Positions 49,416 through 58,953 of a stretch of DNA of 64,000 nt are shown here, one piece after another. A program made the position numbers and the translations under genes. The notes under the pieces are model-generated. The model searched no databases. It was not told where the DNA came from and worked only from the letters and a program-made list of their open reading frames with translations. The stretch is from Streptomyces bathyalis (GTDB lineage Bacteria; Actinomycetota; Actinomycetes; Streptomycetales; Streptomycetaceae), in assembly GCF_015910445.1 (NCBI RefSeq), contig NZ_CP048882.1, positions 6,011,501 to 6,075,500 on the forward strand. The letters run 5' to 3'. Positions within the stretch are counted from its first letter, which is position 1; every line of letters begins with the position of its first letter.

Positions 49416-51134
49416 GTGCCACAAGCTGATCAGAACTCCCTCTCGCCCTCGGCGGAGGGCCCCCCAGTCCCGTCTTCTGCGGAGGCGGCTCCCGGGACGA
49501 CCACGAACGTCACCTCGGGGGCACCGCGGCCCGCACACGTACGGCCCGTTCCCCTCGCGGAGCTGGCACGCCGGCTGAACACCGCCGCCCCACAGGGCGC
49601 GGAGGACGCCTCGGCGACCGGCATCACGCACGACTCACGTGCCGTGCGGCCCGGCGACGTCTACGCGGCGCTGCCCGGCGCGCGCTTCCACGGGGCCGAC
49701 TTCGCCTCGCAGGCCGCGAGCCTGGGCGCCGTGGCTGTGCTCACCGACCCGGCGGGCACCGAACGCTCCGCGGACACCGGGCTCCCGGTCTTGACCGTGC
49801 CGGACCCCCGCGGCCGTATGGGTGCGCTTGCCGCGGCGATCTACGGCGAGCCGGGCAGGGACCTCCTCCAGATCGGCATCACCGGCACCTCCGGCAAGAC
49901 CACGACCGCGTACCTGGTGGACGGCGGGCTCCGCGAGGCCGCCGCCAAGGCGGGCGAGCTGACGGGGCTCATCGGCACCGTCGAGTCCCGCATCGGGGAC
50001 GAGCGGCTGAAGTCCGAGCGCACCACCCCCGAGGCCACCGATCTCCAGGCGCTCTTCGCGGTGATGCGCGAGCGCGGTGTGACGGCCGTGGCCATGGAGG
50101 TCTCCAGTCACGCGCTGGTGCTCGGCCGCGTGGACGGCTGCGTCTTCGACGTCGCCGTCTTCAACAACCTCAGCCCCGAACACCTGGACTTCCACCCGGA
50201 CATGGAGGACTACTTCCGGGCGAAGCGGCAGCTGTTCACGCGCGCGCGCTCGCGCGCGGCCGTGGTCAACATCGACGACGAGTACGGGCAGCGGCTGGTC
50301 ACCGAGTCCGAGGTGCCCGTCACGACCTTCTCCGCGGAGGGGCACCCCGACGCCGACTGGCGGGCTCAGGACGTCGAAGTGGGCCCCCTCGGCTCGACCT
50401 TCGTCGCCGTGGGGCCGAAGGAGGAGTCCGTACGGGCCACCGCGCCGATCGCCGGGGCCTTCAACGTCGCCAACGCGCTCGCCGCCCTGACGGCCCTTGT
50501 CGCGGCCGGCATCGACCCGCAGACGGCCGCCGACGGCATCGCGGCCGTTCCGGGTGTGCCGGGGCGGCTGGAGCGCGTCGACGCCGGTCAGGACTACCTG
50601 GCGATCGTCGACTACGCGCACAAGCCCGACGCCGTCGAGTCCGTCCTGTTCGCGATCCGGAAGGTCACCGAGGGCCGGGTGCACGCCGTGCTCGGCTGCG
50701 GTGGCGACCGGGACCCGCACAAGCGCACCGCCATGGGCTCCGCGCTGGCGCGCCTGTCGGACACGGCCGTGCTGACCTCGGACAACCCCCGCACCGAGGA
50801 CCCGCTCGCGATCCTCGCCACCATGCTTGCGGGCGCCGCCGAGGTGCCCGCGTACGACCGAGGAACCGTCCTGCTGGAGGAGGACAGAGCCGCCGCGATC
50901 CGTCTCGCGGTCGACCGTGCCGAGCCCGGGGACACCGTGATCGTGCTCGGCAAGGGACACGAGCAGGGACAGGACATCGCGGGAGTCGTAAGACCGTTCG
51001 ACGACACCTTCGTGCTGCGCGAAGCCATCCGGTTCAAGCAGGAAGAGGCCGCCGCAGCTCCCGCGGCGACCGCGCCGGCCGCCGCGGCCGCGAACAGCAC
51101 CCCGATTCAAGGGACAGACGCCGAAGACCGATGA
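49416..51134 (+). CDS. murE: UDP-MurNAc-tripeptide synthetase MurE
   Basis: A 572-residue Mur ligase that adds diaminopimelate to UDP-MurNAc-L-Ala-D-Glu. A disordered 45-residue N-terminus precedes the UDP-binding domain (GITHDSRAVRPGDVYAALPG). The ATP loop GTSGKTT is at 157-163. Downstream DYAHKPDAVES and the DAP-recognition SDNPRTEDP motif are intact. The GTG 49416 has no ribosome site, while TACGCT lies 7 bases upstream, suggesting a leaderless message from its own promoter in the 138-base gap after ftsI. It overlaps murF by 4 bases. Confidence 0.95.
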   Translation: MPQADQNSLSPSAEGPPVPSSAEAAPGTTTNVTSGAPRPAHVRPVPLAELARRLNTAAPQGAEDASATGITHDSRAVRPGDVYAALPGARFHGADFASQAASLGAVAVLTDPAGTERSADTGLPVLTVPDPRGRMGALAAAIYGEPGRDLLQIGITGTSGKTTTAYLVDGGLREAAAKAGELTGLIGTVESRIGDERLKSERTTPEATDLQALFAVMRERGVTAVAMEVSSHALVLGRVDGCVFDVAVFNNLSPEHLDFHPDMEDYFRAKRQLFTRARSRAAVVNIDDEYGQRLVTESEVPVTTFSAEGHPDADWRAQDVEVGPLGSTFVAVGPKEESVRATAPIAGAFNVANALAALTALVAAGIDPQTAADGIAAVPGVPGRLERVDAGQDYLAIVDYAHKPDAVESVLFAIRKVTEGRVHAVLGCGGDRDPHKRTAMGSALARLSDTAVLTSDNPRTEDPLAILATMLAGAAEVPAYDRGTVLLEEDRAAAIRLAVDRAEPGDTVIVLGKGHEQGQDIAGVVRPFDDTFVLREAIRFKQEEAAAAPAATAPAAAAANSTPIQGTDAEDR

Positions 51135-52585
51135 TCCCCCTATCTCTCGCCGATATCGCCGCTGTCGTCGACGGACAGCAGAGCGACATACCGGACCCGG
51201 ACGCCCTGGTCACAGGACCCGTCGTCATCGATTCACGGAAAGTGGCGCACGGCAGCCTCTTCGCGGCCTTCGCCGGTGAACGGGCCGACGGACACGACTT
51301 CGCCCGCAGCGCGGTCGAAGCCGGGGCCGTGGCCGTTCTGGCCACACGGCCCGTCGGTGTTCCGGCCGTCGTCGTCGACGACGTCACCCGCGCCCTGGGC
51401 GCCCTCGCCAGGCACGCGGTCGAACGGCTCGGCACCAAGGTCGTCGCGCTGACGGGCTCCGCCGGAAAGACCAGCACCAAGGACCTCATCGCACAGCTGC
51501 TGGAACGCCTCGGCCCGACGGTGTGGACGCCGGGCTCCCTCAACAACGAGATCGGGCTGCCGCTGACCGCCCTGCGCGCCGAGGCCGGCACCCGTCATCT
51601 CGTACTGGAGATGGGCGCACGCGGCGTCGGGCACATCCGCTACCTCGCGCAGCTCACCCCGCCGCGCATCGGCGTCGTGCTCAACGTCGGGACCGCGCAC
51701 ATCGGCGAGTTCGGCGGCCGGGAGCAGATCGCCCTCGCGAAGGGCGAGTTGGTGGAGGCCCTGCCGCCGGCTGGTCCCGAAGGCGACGGCGAGGCCGGGG
51801 GAGGCGAGGGCGGCGTCGCCGTGCTCAATGCCGACGACCCGTTCGTCCGGGCCATGAGCGAGCGCACTCATGCCCGTGTCCTGCTGTTCGGCGAGGCCGA
51901 GGACGCTCACGTTCGTGCCGAGAATGTCCGGCTCACCGACAGGGGTCAGCCGTCTTTCACGCTACAAACACCGACCGGGTGCGGTGACGTGACCATGCGC
52001 CTGTACGGTGAGCACCACGTGTCGAACGCGCTCGCCGCGGCGGCCGTCGCCCACGAACTGGGCATGCCCGCCGGGGACATCGCCACCGCGCTCTCCGCCG
52101 CGGGCTCGCTCTCTCGTTGGCGGATGGAGGTCACCGAGCGCGCCGATGGAGTCACGGTCGTCAATGACGCCTACAACGCCAACCCCGAGTCGACACGGGC
52201 CGCGCTCCGCGCGCTGGCCGCGATGGGGCGGGGCCGGCGGACCTGGGCGGTGCTCGGTGAGATGGCCGAGCTCGGCGACGAGTCGCTTGCCGAGCACGAC
52301 GCGGTCGGACGGCTCGCCGTCCGGCTCAACGTCAGCAAGCTCGTGGCGGTGGGTGGCCAGGAGGCCGTCTGGCTGGACATGGGCGCGAAGAACGAGGGTT
52401 CGTGGGGTGAGGAGTCGGTGCACGTGTCCGACGCTGAGGCGGCGGTCGAGCTCTTGCGGAGCGAACTGCGCCCGGGGGATGTCGTACTGGTGAAGGCTTC
52501 CCGTTCGGTGGGTCTGGAACGCGTCGCGGACGCGCTCATGGAGCCCGGGACCAACGAGGGTGAGGTCGCCGCCCGATGGGTATGA
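51131..52585 (+). CDS. murF: UDP-MurNAc-tripeptide:D-Ala-D-Ala ligase MurF
   Basis: A 484-residue Mur ligase completing the UDP-MurNAc-pentapeptide. MIPLSLADIAAVV and VIDSRKVAHGSLFAAFAGER form the N-terminal domain, LTGSAGKTSTKDLIAQLL the ATP loop, NNEIGLPLT and LEMGARGVGHI the substrate region, and VNDAYNANPESTRAALRAL the C-terminal ligase motif. An acidic Gly/Glu insertion (EGDGEAGGGEGG) interrupts the central domain near 215-228. It overlaps murE by 4 and mraY by 10 bases. Confidence 0.95.
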   Translation: MIPLSLADIAAVVDGQQSDIPDPDALVTGPVVIDSRKVAHGSLFAAFAGERADGHDFARSAVEAGAVAVLATRPVGVPAVVVDDVTRALGALARHAVERLGTKVVALTGSAGKTSTKDLIAQLLERLGPTVWTPGSLNNEIGLPLTALRAEAGTRHLVLEMGARGVGHIRYLAQLTPPRIGVVLNVGTAHIGEFGGREQIALAKGELVEALPPAGPEGDGEAGGGEGGVAVLNADDPFVRAMSERTHARVLLFGEAEDAHVRAENVRLTDRGQPSFTLQTPTGCGDVTMRLYGEHHVSNALAAAAVAHELGMPAGDIATALSAAGSLSRWRMEVTERADGVTVVNDAYNANPESTRAALRALAAMGRGRRTWAVLGEMAELGDESLAEHDAVGRLAVRLNVSKLVAVGGQEAVWLDMGAKNEGSWGEESVHVSDAEAAVELLRSELRPGDVVLVKASRSVGLERVADALMEPGTNEGEVAARWV

Positions 52586-53646
52586 GCCAGATCCTCTTCT
52601 CGGGAGTCATCGGACTCTTCCTGTCCCTGATCGGGACGCCTCTGCTGATCAAGCTGCTCGCGAGCAGAGGTTACGGGCAGTTCATCCGTGACGACGGGCC
52701 CCAGAACCACCACAGCAAGCGCGGCACCCCGACGATGGGCGGCATCGCCTTCATCCTCGCCACGGTCGCCGCGTACGCGCTCACCAAGCTGCTGACCGGC
52801 AGCCAGCCGAGCTTCTCCGGCGTGCTCGTGCTCTTCCTCTTCGCCGGCATGGGCCTGGTCGGCTTCCTCGACGACTACATCAAGATCGTCAAGCAGCGCA
52901 GCCTCGGCCTGCGGGCCAAGGCGAAGATGGCCGGACAGCTCATCGTCGGCACCGCGTTCGCGGTCCTCTCGCTGAACTTCCCCAACCTCCGCCTGCTGAC
53001 GCCCGCTTCGACGAAGCTGTCTTTCACCCAGGACTTCGGCTGGTCGCTCGGCCCGGTCATCTTCGTGATCTGGGCGCTGTTCATGATCCTCGCGATGTCC
53101 AACGGCGTGAATCTGACGGACGGTCTGGACGGCCTCGCCACCGGCGCCTCCGTGATGGTCTTCGGCGCCTACGTCTTCATCTGCGTGTGGGAGTACCAGG
53201 AGTCCTGTGCCAACCCCTTCACGGCGGGACCTGGTTGTTACGAGGTGCGGGACCCTCTCGATCTGGCCGTCGTCGCCGCCGCGTTGATGGGTGCCTGCTT
53301 CGGCTTCCTGTGGTGGAACACCTCGCCCGCCAAGATCTTCATGGGCGACACCGGTTCGCTCGCGCTGGGCGGTGCCCTCGCCGGTCTCGCCATCTGCTCC
53401 CGCACGGAGCTGCTGCTGGCGATCCTCGGCGGACTCTTCGTCCTCATCACCATGTCCGTCGTCATCCAGGTCGGTTCCTTCCGGATGACCGGCAAGCGCG
53501 TGTTCAAGATGGCGCCGTTGCAGCACCACTTCGAACTGAAGGGCTGGTCCGAGGTCCTGGTGGTCGTCCGCTTCTGGATCATCCAGGGCATGTGCGCCAT
53601 CCTCGGCGTCGGGATCTTCTACGCAGGGTGGGCGGCCAGCAAGTGA
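52576..53646 (+). CDS. mraY: Phospho-MurNAc-pentapeptide transferase MraY
   Basis: A 356-residue integral membrane enzyme with about ten helices that makes lipid I from UDP-MurNAc-pentapeptide and undecaprenyl phosphate. The conserved loops are HHSKRGTPTMGGIAFI, GFLDDYIKIVKQRSLGLR (DD motif), NGVNLTDGLDGLATG, FMGDTGSLALGGALAG and MAPLQHHFELKGWSE. The start is ATG 52576, or ATG 52582, which would give a 4-base ATGA overlap with murF. It overlaps murD in GTGA. Confidence 0.96.
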   Translation: MGMSQILFSGVIGLFLSLIGTPLLIKLLASRGYGQFIRDDGPQNHHSKRGTPTMGGIAFILATVAAYALTKLLTGSQPSFSGVLVLFLFAGMGLVGFLDDYIKIVKQRSLGLRAKAKMAGQLIVGTAFAVLSLNFPNLRLLTPASTKLSFTQDFGWSLGPVIFVIWALFMILAMSNGVNLTDGLDGLATGASVMVFGAYVFICVWEYQESCANPFTAGPGCYEVRDPLDLAVVAAALMGACFGFLWWNTSPAKIFMGDTGSLALGGALAGLAICSRTELLLAILGGLFVLITMSVVIQVGSFRMTGKRVFKMAPLQHHFELKGWSEVLVVVRFWIIQGMCAILGVGIFYAGWAASK

Positions 53647-55160
53647 ACGACCGGCACGACCCCCAGGGCTCCGAAGCCCCCGCTCACGCAGGGGACTTCG
53701 CGGATGCGAGGAGCCTGCGGGGCAGGCATGTCACCGTGGCCGGGCTCGGCGTGAGCGGAGTCAGCGCGGCGCGTGCCCTCAAGCGCCTGGGCGCCGCTGT
53801 CACCGTCGTCGACGGCGGTGACAGCGATACGCACCGGGCCCGTGCGGCCGAACTCGGCGCCGAGGACGTGACCGTGCGGCTCGCGGACGCGGAGACCTTG
53901 CCGTCCGGTACTGATCTGATCGTCACATCACCGGGCTGGAAGCCGCAGAGCCCGCTCTTCGCCGCCGCCGACGCCGCGGGCGTACCGGTATGGGGCGACG
54001 TGGAGTTGGCGTGGCGGCTGCGCGGAGCGGCGCCGGGGGAGGCGGTCGACGGGGGCCGCACACCCGCGCCCTGGCTCGCCGTCACCGGCACCAACGGCAA
54101 GACCACCACGGTGCAGATGCTCGCCTCCATCCTCGAAGCCGCAGGCCTCCGTGCCCCGGCGGTGGGCAACATCGGCACCCCGCTGATCGACGTCGTCCTC
54201 GCCGAGGACCCCCCCGACGTACTCGCGGTGGAACTCTCCAGCTACCAGCTGCACTGGGCGCCGAGTCTGCGTGCGCACTCCGCCGCCGTGCTCAATCTCG
54301 CGCCCGACCACCTGGACTGGCACGGCTCGATGGAGGCGTACGCCGCCGACAAGGGCCGTATCTACGAGGGCAATCAGGTCGCCTGCGTCTACAACTGCGC
54401 CGATCCGGCCACCGAAGAGCTCGTGCGCCGGGCGGACGTGGAGGAGGGCTGCCGGGCCATCGGCTTCACGCTCGGCACGCCCGGCCCGTCCGAACTGGGA
54501 GTTGTGGACGGCATCCTGGTCGACCGCGCCTTCGTCGAGAACCGCCGCGAGCAGGCGCAGGAGCTGGCCGAGATCTCGGACATCACGCCCGCGGCCCCGC
54601 ACAACATCGCCAACGCCCTTGCCGCGGCGGCCCTCGCCCGCGCCTACGGCGTGCCGCCCGCGGCCGTGCGGGACGGGCTGCGCGCCTTCCGTCCCGACGC
54701 ACACCGCATCGCACACGTCGCCGACATCGACGGCGTCGCGTACATCGACGACTCCAAGGCGACCAACACCCATGCCACGCAGGCTTCGCTGGCCGCGTAC
54801 GACTCCATCGTGTGGATCGCGGGCGGCCTCGCGAAGGGCGCCACCTTCGACGAACTCGTACGTGAGTCCGCGCCCCGCCTGCGCGGCGCCGTGCTGATCG
54901 GCGCCGACCGTCACCTCATCCACGAAGCCCTCACGCGACACGCCCCGGATGTCCCGGTGGTGGACCTGGAGCAGACCGACACTGGGGCGATGGCTGCGGC
55001 AGTCCATGAAGCGGCGCGGCTCGCCCGTCACGGGGATACGGTGCTGATGGCACCGGCCTGCGCCTCGATGGACATGTTCGTCAACTACAACGCGCGCGGT
55101 GACGCCTTCACCGACGCGGTGCGTGCGCTGGCAGCGGCCGGCGCGCACGAGGTGGAGTAA
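53643..55160 (+). CDS. murD: UDP-MurNAc-L-alanine:D-glutamate ligase MurD
   Basis: A 505-residue Mur ligase adding D-Glu. The start is GTG 53643, overlapping the mraY stop; a 28-residue extension precedes VTVAGLGVSGVSAARALKRLG. The ATP loop is AVTGTNGKTTTVQML near 140-155. ELSSYQLHWAPSL, NLAPDHLDWHGSM and YIDDSKATNTHATQASL are conserved. The catalytic lysine region is intact. It is followed by ftsW after 52 bases. Confidence 0.95.
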   Translation: MNDRHDPQGSEAPAHAGDFADARSLRGRHVTVAGLGVSGVSAARALKRLGAAVTVVDGGDSDTHRARAAELGAEDVTVRLADAETLPSGTDLIVTSPGWKPQSPLFAAADAAGVPVWGDVELAWRLRGAAPGEAVDGGRTPAPWLAVTGTNGKTTTVQMLASILEAAGLRAPAVGNIGTPLIDVVLAEDPPDVLAVELSSYQLHWAPSLRAHSAAVLNLAPDHLDWHGSMEAYAADKGRIYEGNQVACVYNCADPATEELVRRADVEEGCRAIGFTLGTPGPSELGVVDGILVDRAFVENRREQAQELAEISDITPAAPHNIANALAAAALARAYGVPPAAVRDGLRAFRPDAHRIAHVADIDGVAYIDDSKATNTHATQASLAAYDSIVWIAGGLAKGATFDELVRESAPRLRGAVLIGADRHLIHEALTRHAPDVPVVDLEQTDTGAMAAAVHEAARLARHGDTVLMAPACASMDMFVNYNARGDAFTDAVRALAAAGAHEVE

Positions 55161-55212
55161 CCCGCCGGTCCCGCGGACCGCGTCGCGGGAACAGACGGAG
55201 GGGAAGCGACAG

Positions 55213-56817
55213 ATGACGCCCGACAGCGGCGCTGCGGCCGACTCTCTCCCGGGAGCGTCGAACTCGCGCGAGCACACCGCCGCCACCGGCTCCCGCGCTC
55301 GCCACACCCGCCACAACTGGCGCGCCGCGCTGCGGCGGGCGCTGACAACGCCTCTGACGCCGCTGCGCAGCCCCGTCCCGGCGCCGGCGGCCCTCCAGTT
55401 GCCGCACGCGGCAGGAGCCCTCCTCCTGCCGCGCGAGGCGCAGCGCTCCCGCGCGGCCAAGACCCGCCCGGGGAAGGGTGCTTCCGGCGCCCCCGGGCGA
55501 CCGCTTCGGCCGCGGCGTCCCTCACGGCAGCCGTCCCGTCCGGGCCGCGGCAAGGGCACGCCTTCGTTCCTCGTGAAGGCCAGGCGGGCCTGGGACCGGC
55601 CGCTGACGGCGTACTACCTGATCCTCGGCGGCAGCCTTCTGCTCACCGTGCTCGGGCTGGTGATGGTCTTCTCGGCGTCGCAGATCGAGGCCCTCCAATC
55701 GGGCCTGTCCTCCACGTACTTCTTCCGCAAGCAGCTCATCGCGGCGATCGTGGGCGCCGGCTTGCTGCTGGTTGCCGCTCGTATGCCGATCAGACTGCAC
55801 AGGGCGCTGGCGTACCCGCTGCTGGCCGTGTCCGTCGTCCTGATGTGCCTGGTACAGGTGCCGGGCATGGGGCACGCGGTGAACGGCAACCGCAACTGGA
55901 TCTATCTCGGCGGCCCGTTCCAGCTCCAGCCCAGCGAGTTCGCCAAGCTGGCACTGGTGCTGTGGGGCGCGGACCTGCTGGCCCGCAAGCGCTCCAGGCG
56001 GCTGCTGAACCAGTGGAAGCACATGCTCGTGCCGCTCGTGCCCGTCGGACTGCTGCTGCTCGGGCTCATCATGCTCGGCGGCGACATGGGGACCGCGATC
56101 ATTCTCACGGCGATCCTCTTCGGACTGCTCTGGCTCGCGGGCGCGCCAACCCGCCTCTTCGCCGGCGTCATGGCGGTGGCCGCCGTCATCGGCGCGCTCC
56201 TCATCATGACCAGCCCGAACAGGATGGCCCGGCTGGCCTGCATCGGTGCCACCGACCCCGGCGCCAACGACCAGTGCTGGCAGGCGGTTCACGGAATCTA
56301 CGCGCTGGCATCGGGCGGATGGTTCGGTTCGGGGCTGGGTGCCAGTGTGGAAAAATGGGGTCAACTACCGGAACCGCACACCGACTTCATCTTCGCCGTG
56401 ACCGGGGAGGAACTCGGTCTAGCGGGGACGCTGTCGGTGCTCGCCCTCTTCGCGGCTCTAGGCTATGCGGGTATCCGCGTGGCCGGACGCACGGAGGAGC
56501 CCTTCGTGAGGTATGCCGCGGGAGGCGTGACCACCTGGATCACGGCGCAGGCCGTGGTCAACATCGGTGCGGTGCTCGGTCTGCTGCCGATCGCCGGTGT
56601 CCCGCTGCCGCTGTTCTCCTACGGTGGTTCCGCCCTGCTGCCGACGATGTTCGCTATCGGGTTGCTCATCGCGTTCGCGAGAAGCGACCCCGCGGCCAGA
56701 GCGGCTCTGGCCATGCGGCAGCCTGCTCTGCGGCAGCGCCTGCAGAGAAGGCTGGCAGGGGTGAGAACGAACACGATGAGACGGCGCGCAGATCGGCGGC
56801 CGTCCGGAGAGCGGTGA
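55213..56817 (+). CDS. ftsW: Septal peptidoglycan glycosyltransferase FtsW
   Basis: A 534-residue SEDS-family polymerase with about ten transmembrane helices that polymerises lipid II together with FtsI. The start is ATG 55213 with GGAGGGG. A long Arg/Pro/Ala-rich cytoplasmic N-terminus (about 130 residues) precedes the first helix. Conserved SEDS elements are YLILGGSLLLTVLGLVMVFS, NGNRNWIYLGGPFQLQPSEFAK, EPHTDFIFAVTGEELGL and LPLFSYGGSALLPTMFA, with the essential Asp in HTDFIFA. The C-terminal tail is basic. It is followed directly by murG. Confidence 0.95.
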   Translation: MTPDSGAAADSLPGASNSREHTAATGSRARHTRHNWRAALRRALTTPLTPLRSPVPAPAALQLPHAAGALLLPREAQRSRAAKTRPGKGASGAPGRPLRPRRPSRQPSRPGRGKGTPSFLVKARRAWDRPLTAYYLILGGSLLLTVLGLVMVFSASQIEALQSGLSSTYFFRKQLIAAIVGAGLLLVAARMPIRLHRALAYPLLAVSVVLMCLVQVPGMGHAVNGNRNWIYLGGPFQLQPSEFAKLALVLWGADLLARKRSRRLLNQWKHMLVPLVPVGLLLLGLIMLGGDMGTAIILTAILFGLLWLAGAPTRLFAGVMAVAAVIGALLIMTSPNRMARLACIGATDPGANDQCWQAVHGIYALASGGWFGSGLGASVEKWGQLPEPHTDFIFAVTGEELGLAGTLSVLALFAALGYAGIRVAGRTEEPFVRYAAGGVTTWITAQAVVNIGAVLGLLPIAGVPLPLFSYGGSALLPTMFAIGLLIAFARSDPAARAALAMRQPALRQRLQRRLAGVRTNTMRRRADRRPSGER

Positions 56818-57918
56818 ATGAGAGTGCACGTCGTACTCGCCGGCGGTGGCACCGCCGGCCATATCGAGCCCGCGCTCGCCCTCGCGGATGCTCTGCGCAG
56901 GCAGGATCCGACGGTGGGCATCACCGCGCTCGGAACCGAACGCGGCCTCGAGACCCGGCTGGTGCCCGAGCGCGGCTATCAGCTCGAACTCATCCCGGCC
57001 GTACCGCTGCCGCGCAAGCCCACACCCGAACTGATCACCGTTCCCGGGCGGCTGCGGGGCACCATCAAGGCCGCCGAACAGATCCTGGAGAGCACCAAGG
57101 CCGACTGCGTCGCCGGATTCGGCGGGTACGTAGCGCTCCCCGCCTATCTCGCGGCCAAGCGCCTCGGCGTCCCCATCGTCATCCACGAGGCCAACGCGCG
57201 GCCCGGTCTGGCCAACAAGATCGGCTCGCGCTACACGCAGTACGTAGCGGTCTCCACGCCCGACAGCAAGCTGCGCAACGCCCGTTACATCGGCATCCCG
57301 CTGCGCCGCTCCATCGCGACGCTGGACCGTGCCGCCGCCAGGCCGCCGGCACGCGCGGCGTTCGGTCTGGACGCCAACCTGCCGACCCTGTTCGTCACGG
57401 GCGGCTCGCAGGGAGCACGCCGGCTCAACGAGGTCGTGCAGCACGCCGTACCGCACCTGCAGCGGGCGGGAGTCCAGGTTCTGCACGCGGTCGGTCCCAA
57501 GAACGAACTGCCGCAGCCGGACAACATGCCCGGTATGCCGCCGTATGTGCCGGTACCGTATGTGGACCGGATGGATCTCGCGTACGCAGCGGCCGACATG
57601 ATGCTCAGCCGGGCGGGCGCGATGACCGTCGCGGAGCTGTCGGCCGTCGGACTGCCGGCCGCCTACGTCCCGCTGCCGATCGGCAACGGCGAACAGCGGC
57701 TGAACGCGCAGCCCGTGGTCAAGGCGGGCGGCGGACTGCTCGTCGACGACGCCGAGCTGACGCCGGAGTGGATCCTGGGCAACGTGCTTCCGGTCCTCAG
57801 CGATCCGCACAGGCTGCACGACATGGCGCGTGCCGCGGCGGAGTTCGGCCGGCCGGACGCGGACCAGCTTCTGGTCGGCATGGTGTACGAGGCGATCGCG
57901 GCACGCCGAGGGGCGTGA
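56818..57918 (+). CDS. murG: UDP-GlcNAc:lipid I N-acetylglucosaminyltransferase MurG
   Basis: A 366-residue GT28 enzyme of GT-B fold that converts lipid I to lipid II at the inner membrane face. The N-terminal VVLAGGGTAGHIEPALALADAL loop, GFGGYVALPAYLAAKRLGVPIVIHEANA, TGGSQGARRLNEVV and SRAGAMTVAELSAVGLPAAYVPLP are all MurG signatures. ATG 56818 immediately follows the ftsW stop. ftsQ follows 16 bases later; murC, often next to murG in other bacteria, is absent. Confidence 0.96.
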   Translation: MRVHVVLAGGGTAGHIEPALALADALRRQDPTVGITALGTERGLETRLVPERGYQLELIPAVPLPRKPTPELITVPGRLRGTIKAAEQILESTKADCVAGFGGYVALPAYLAAKRLGVPIVIHEANARPGLANKIGSRYTQYVAVSTPDSKLRNARYIGIPLRRSIATLDRAAARPPARAAFGLDANLPTLFVTGGSQGARRLNEVVQHAVPHLQRAGVQVLHAVGPKNELPQPDNMPGMPPYVPVPYVDRMDLAYAAADMMLSRAGAMTVAELSAVGLPAAYVPLPIGNGEQRLNAQPVVKAGGGLLVDDAELTPEWILGNVLPVLSDPHRLHDMARAAAEFGRPDADQLLVGMVYEAIAARRGA

Positions 57919-57934
57919 GAGAAGGCAGGGCAGC

Positions 57935-58777
57935 GTGGCCGGATCCACGGGACCGACGAAGAGCGCCGAGAAGCGGCGCGGAAGTGACTCGGAAGCCCGT
58001 CCGTCGGCGGAGGCCGACTCCGGCCGCTCCCCGTCCCGTTCGCGCGGCGCGCGGGTGCGGACAGGGGCGCGAATTCATCGGCTGCGCGCCCTGCTCGTCG
58101 TCCTGGCACTGGCTCTCGGGCTCACCGGTTTCGGGGCATGGGCCCTGTACGGATCCAACTGGGTGCTCGTGGAACGTGTCTCCGTCAGCGGCAACGACGT
58201 GCTGACGGAGAAACAGGTACGCGACGCCGCCCGTATTCCGGTTGGCACTCCGCTCCTGTCCGTCGACAGGGCCGCGGCCGAACGCCGTCTCGAGACCTCG
58301 CTGCCCCGCCTGGACGAGGTTCGCGTCGTGCGGGCCTTCCCCCACGGAATCGGTATCGAGGTGACAGAACGGAAGCCGGAACTGGTCATGAAGCATGCAG
58401 GGAAATTCGCCGAAGTGGACGTTGAAGGTGTGCGTTTCGACGTGGTTCCGGAGCAACCGAAGGGCGTTCCGCTTCTTGTGATGGAAGTTGAGCGCTCGGC
58501 CGGTCTCCGTCACTTCGGCAAGGAACGGCTCCGGCGCGAAGCCGTCCGAGTCGCCACCTCGCTTCCCGATTCCGTCAGCAGGGACACACGTACGGTCCGG
58601 GTGCGTTCCTACGACTCCATCACACTGGAGTTGACGGGAGGCCGGACTGTGCTGTGGGGCAGTGGTGAACAGGGGAGCGCCAAGGCGGAGTCAGTCACCG
58701 CGCTGATGAAAGCCTCGAAGGACGCACGGCACTTCGATGTGAGTGTTCCCAGCGCCCCTGCCTCGTCAGGGAGTTGA
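57935..58777 (+). CDS. ftsQ: Cell division protein FtsQ (POTRA domain)
   Basis: A 280-residue bitopic protein. The start is GTG 57935 with GAAGGCAGGG; a 45-residue Ser/Arg-rich cytoplasmic part precedes one transmembrane helix at about 51-70. The POTRA domain starts VLVERVSVSGNDVLTEKQVRDAA, followed by the beta-domain with FPHGIGIEVTERKPELV. It connects the divisome to FtsL. It is the last gene before the regulated ftsZ promoter region. Confidence 0.92.
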   Translation: MAGSTGPTKSAEKRRGSDSEARPSAEADSGRSPSRSRGARVRTGARIHRLRALLVVLALALGLTGFGAWALYGSNWVLVERVSVSGNDVLTEKQVRDAARIPVGTPLLSVDRAAAERRLETSLPRLDEVRVVRAFPHGIGIEVTERKPELVMKHAGKFAEVDVEGVRFDVVPEQPKGVPLLVMEVERSAGLRHFGKERLRREAVRVATSLPDSVSRDTRTVRVRSYDSITLELTGGRTVLWGSGEQGSAKAESVTALMKASKDARHFDVSVPSAPASSGS

Positions 58778-58860
58778 CGCGCGTCAGTGCAGGCCAGCAC
58801 CCTGGATAAGCACCTCTGGGCCTGATCACATAGGGTGAAAAGAAAAACGGGAGGTTCGGC

Positions 58861-58953
58861 GTGTTCGTTGAACACCCACCACTTGTCGACTTAGTGTCCG
58901 TTCCCAAGACTCCAGGGAAGACAGACACCGGTAACCCTAAACTTCACACTTAG
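58861..58953 (+). CDS. Candidate small ORF with TTA codon in the ftsZ leader
   Basis: A 30-codon ORF, GTG to TAG, in the 237-base gap between ftsQ and ftsZ. GGGAGG at 58851-58856 lies at ideal distance from the GTG. It encodes VFVEHPPLVDLVSVPKTPGK and ten more residues. Codon 11 is TTA, the rare leucine codon read by bldA tRNA in Streptomyces. The stop falls inside an inverted repeat. It could be a leader whose translation gates ftsZ, or a chance ORF; I cannot tell from one sequence. Confidence 0.35.
   Translation: MFVEHPPLVDLVSVPKTPGKTDTGNPKLHT

Noticed and set aside
46986..49631. Minus-strand open frame of 881 codons opposite ftsI
   Set aside because: Antisense to a clearly coding, motif-complete ftsI; no recognisable domain.
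55845..58205. Plus-strand open frame of 786 codons overlapping ftsW, murG and ftsQ
   Set aside because: Out of frame with three convincing genes; Arg/Ala/Gly-rich shadow.
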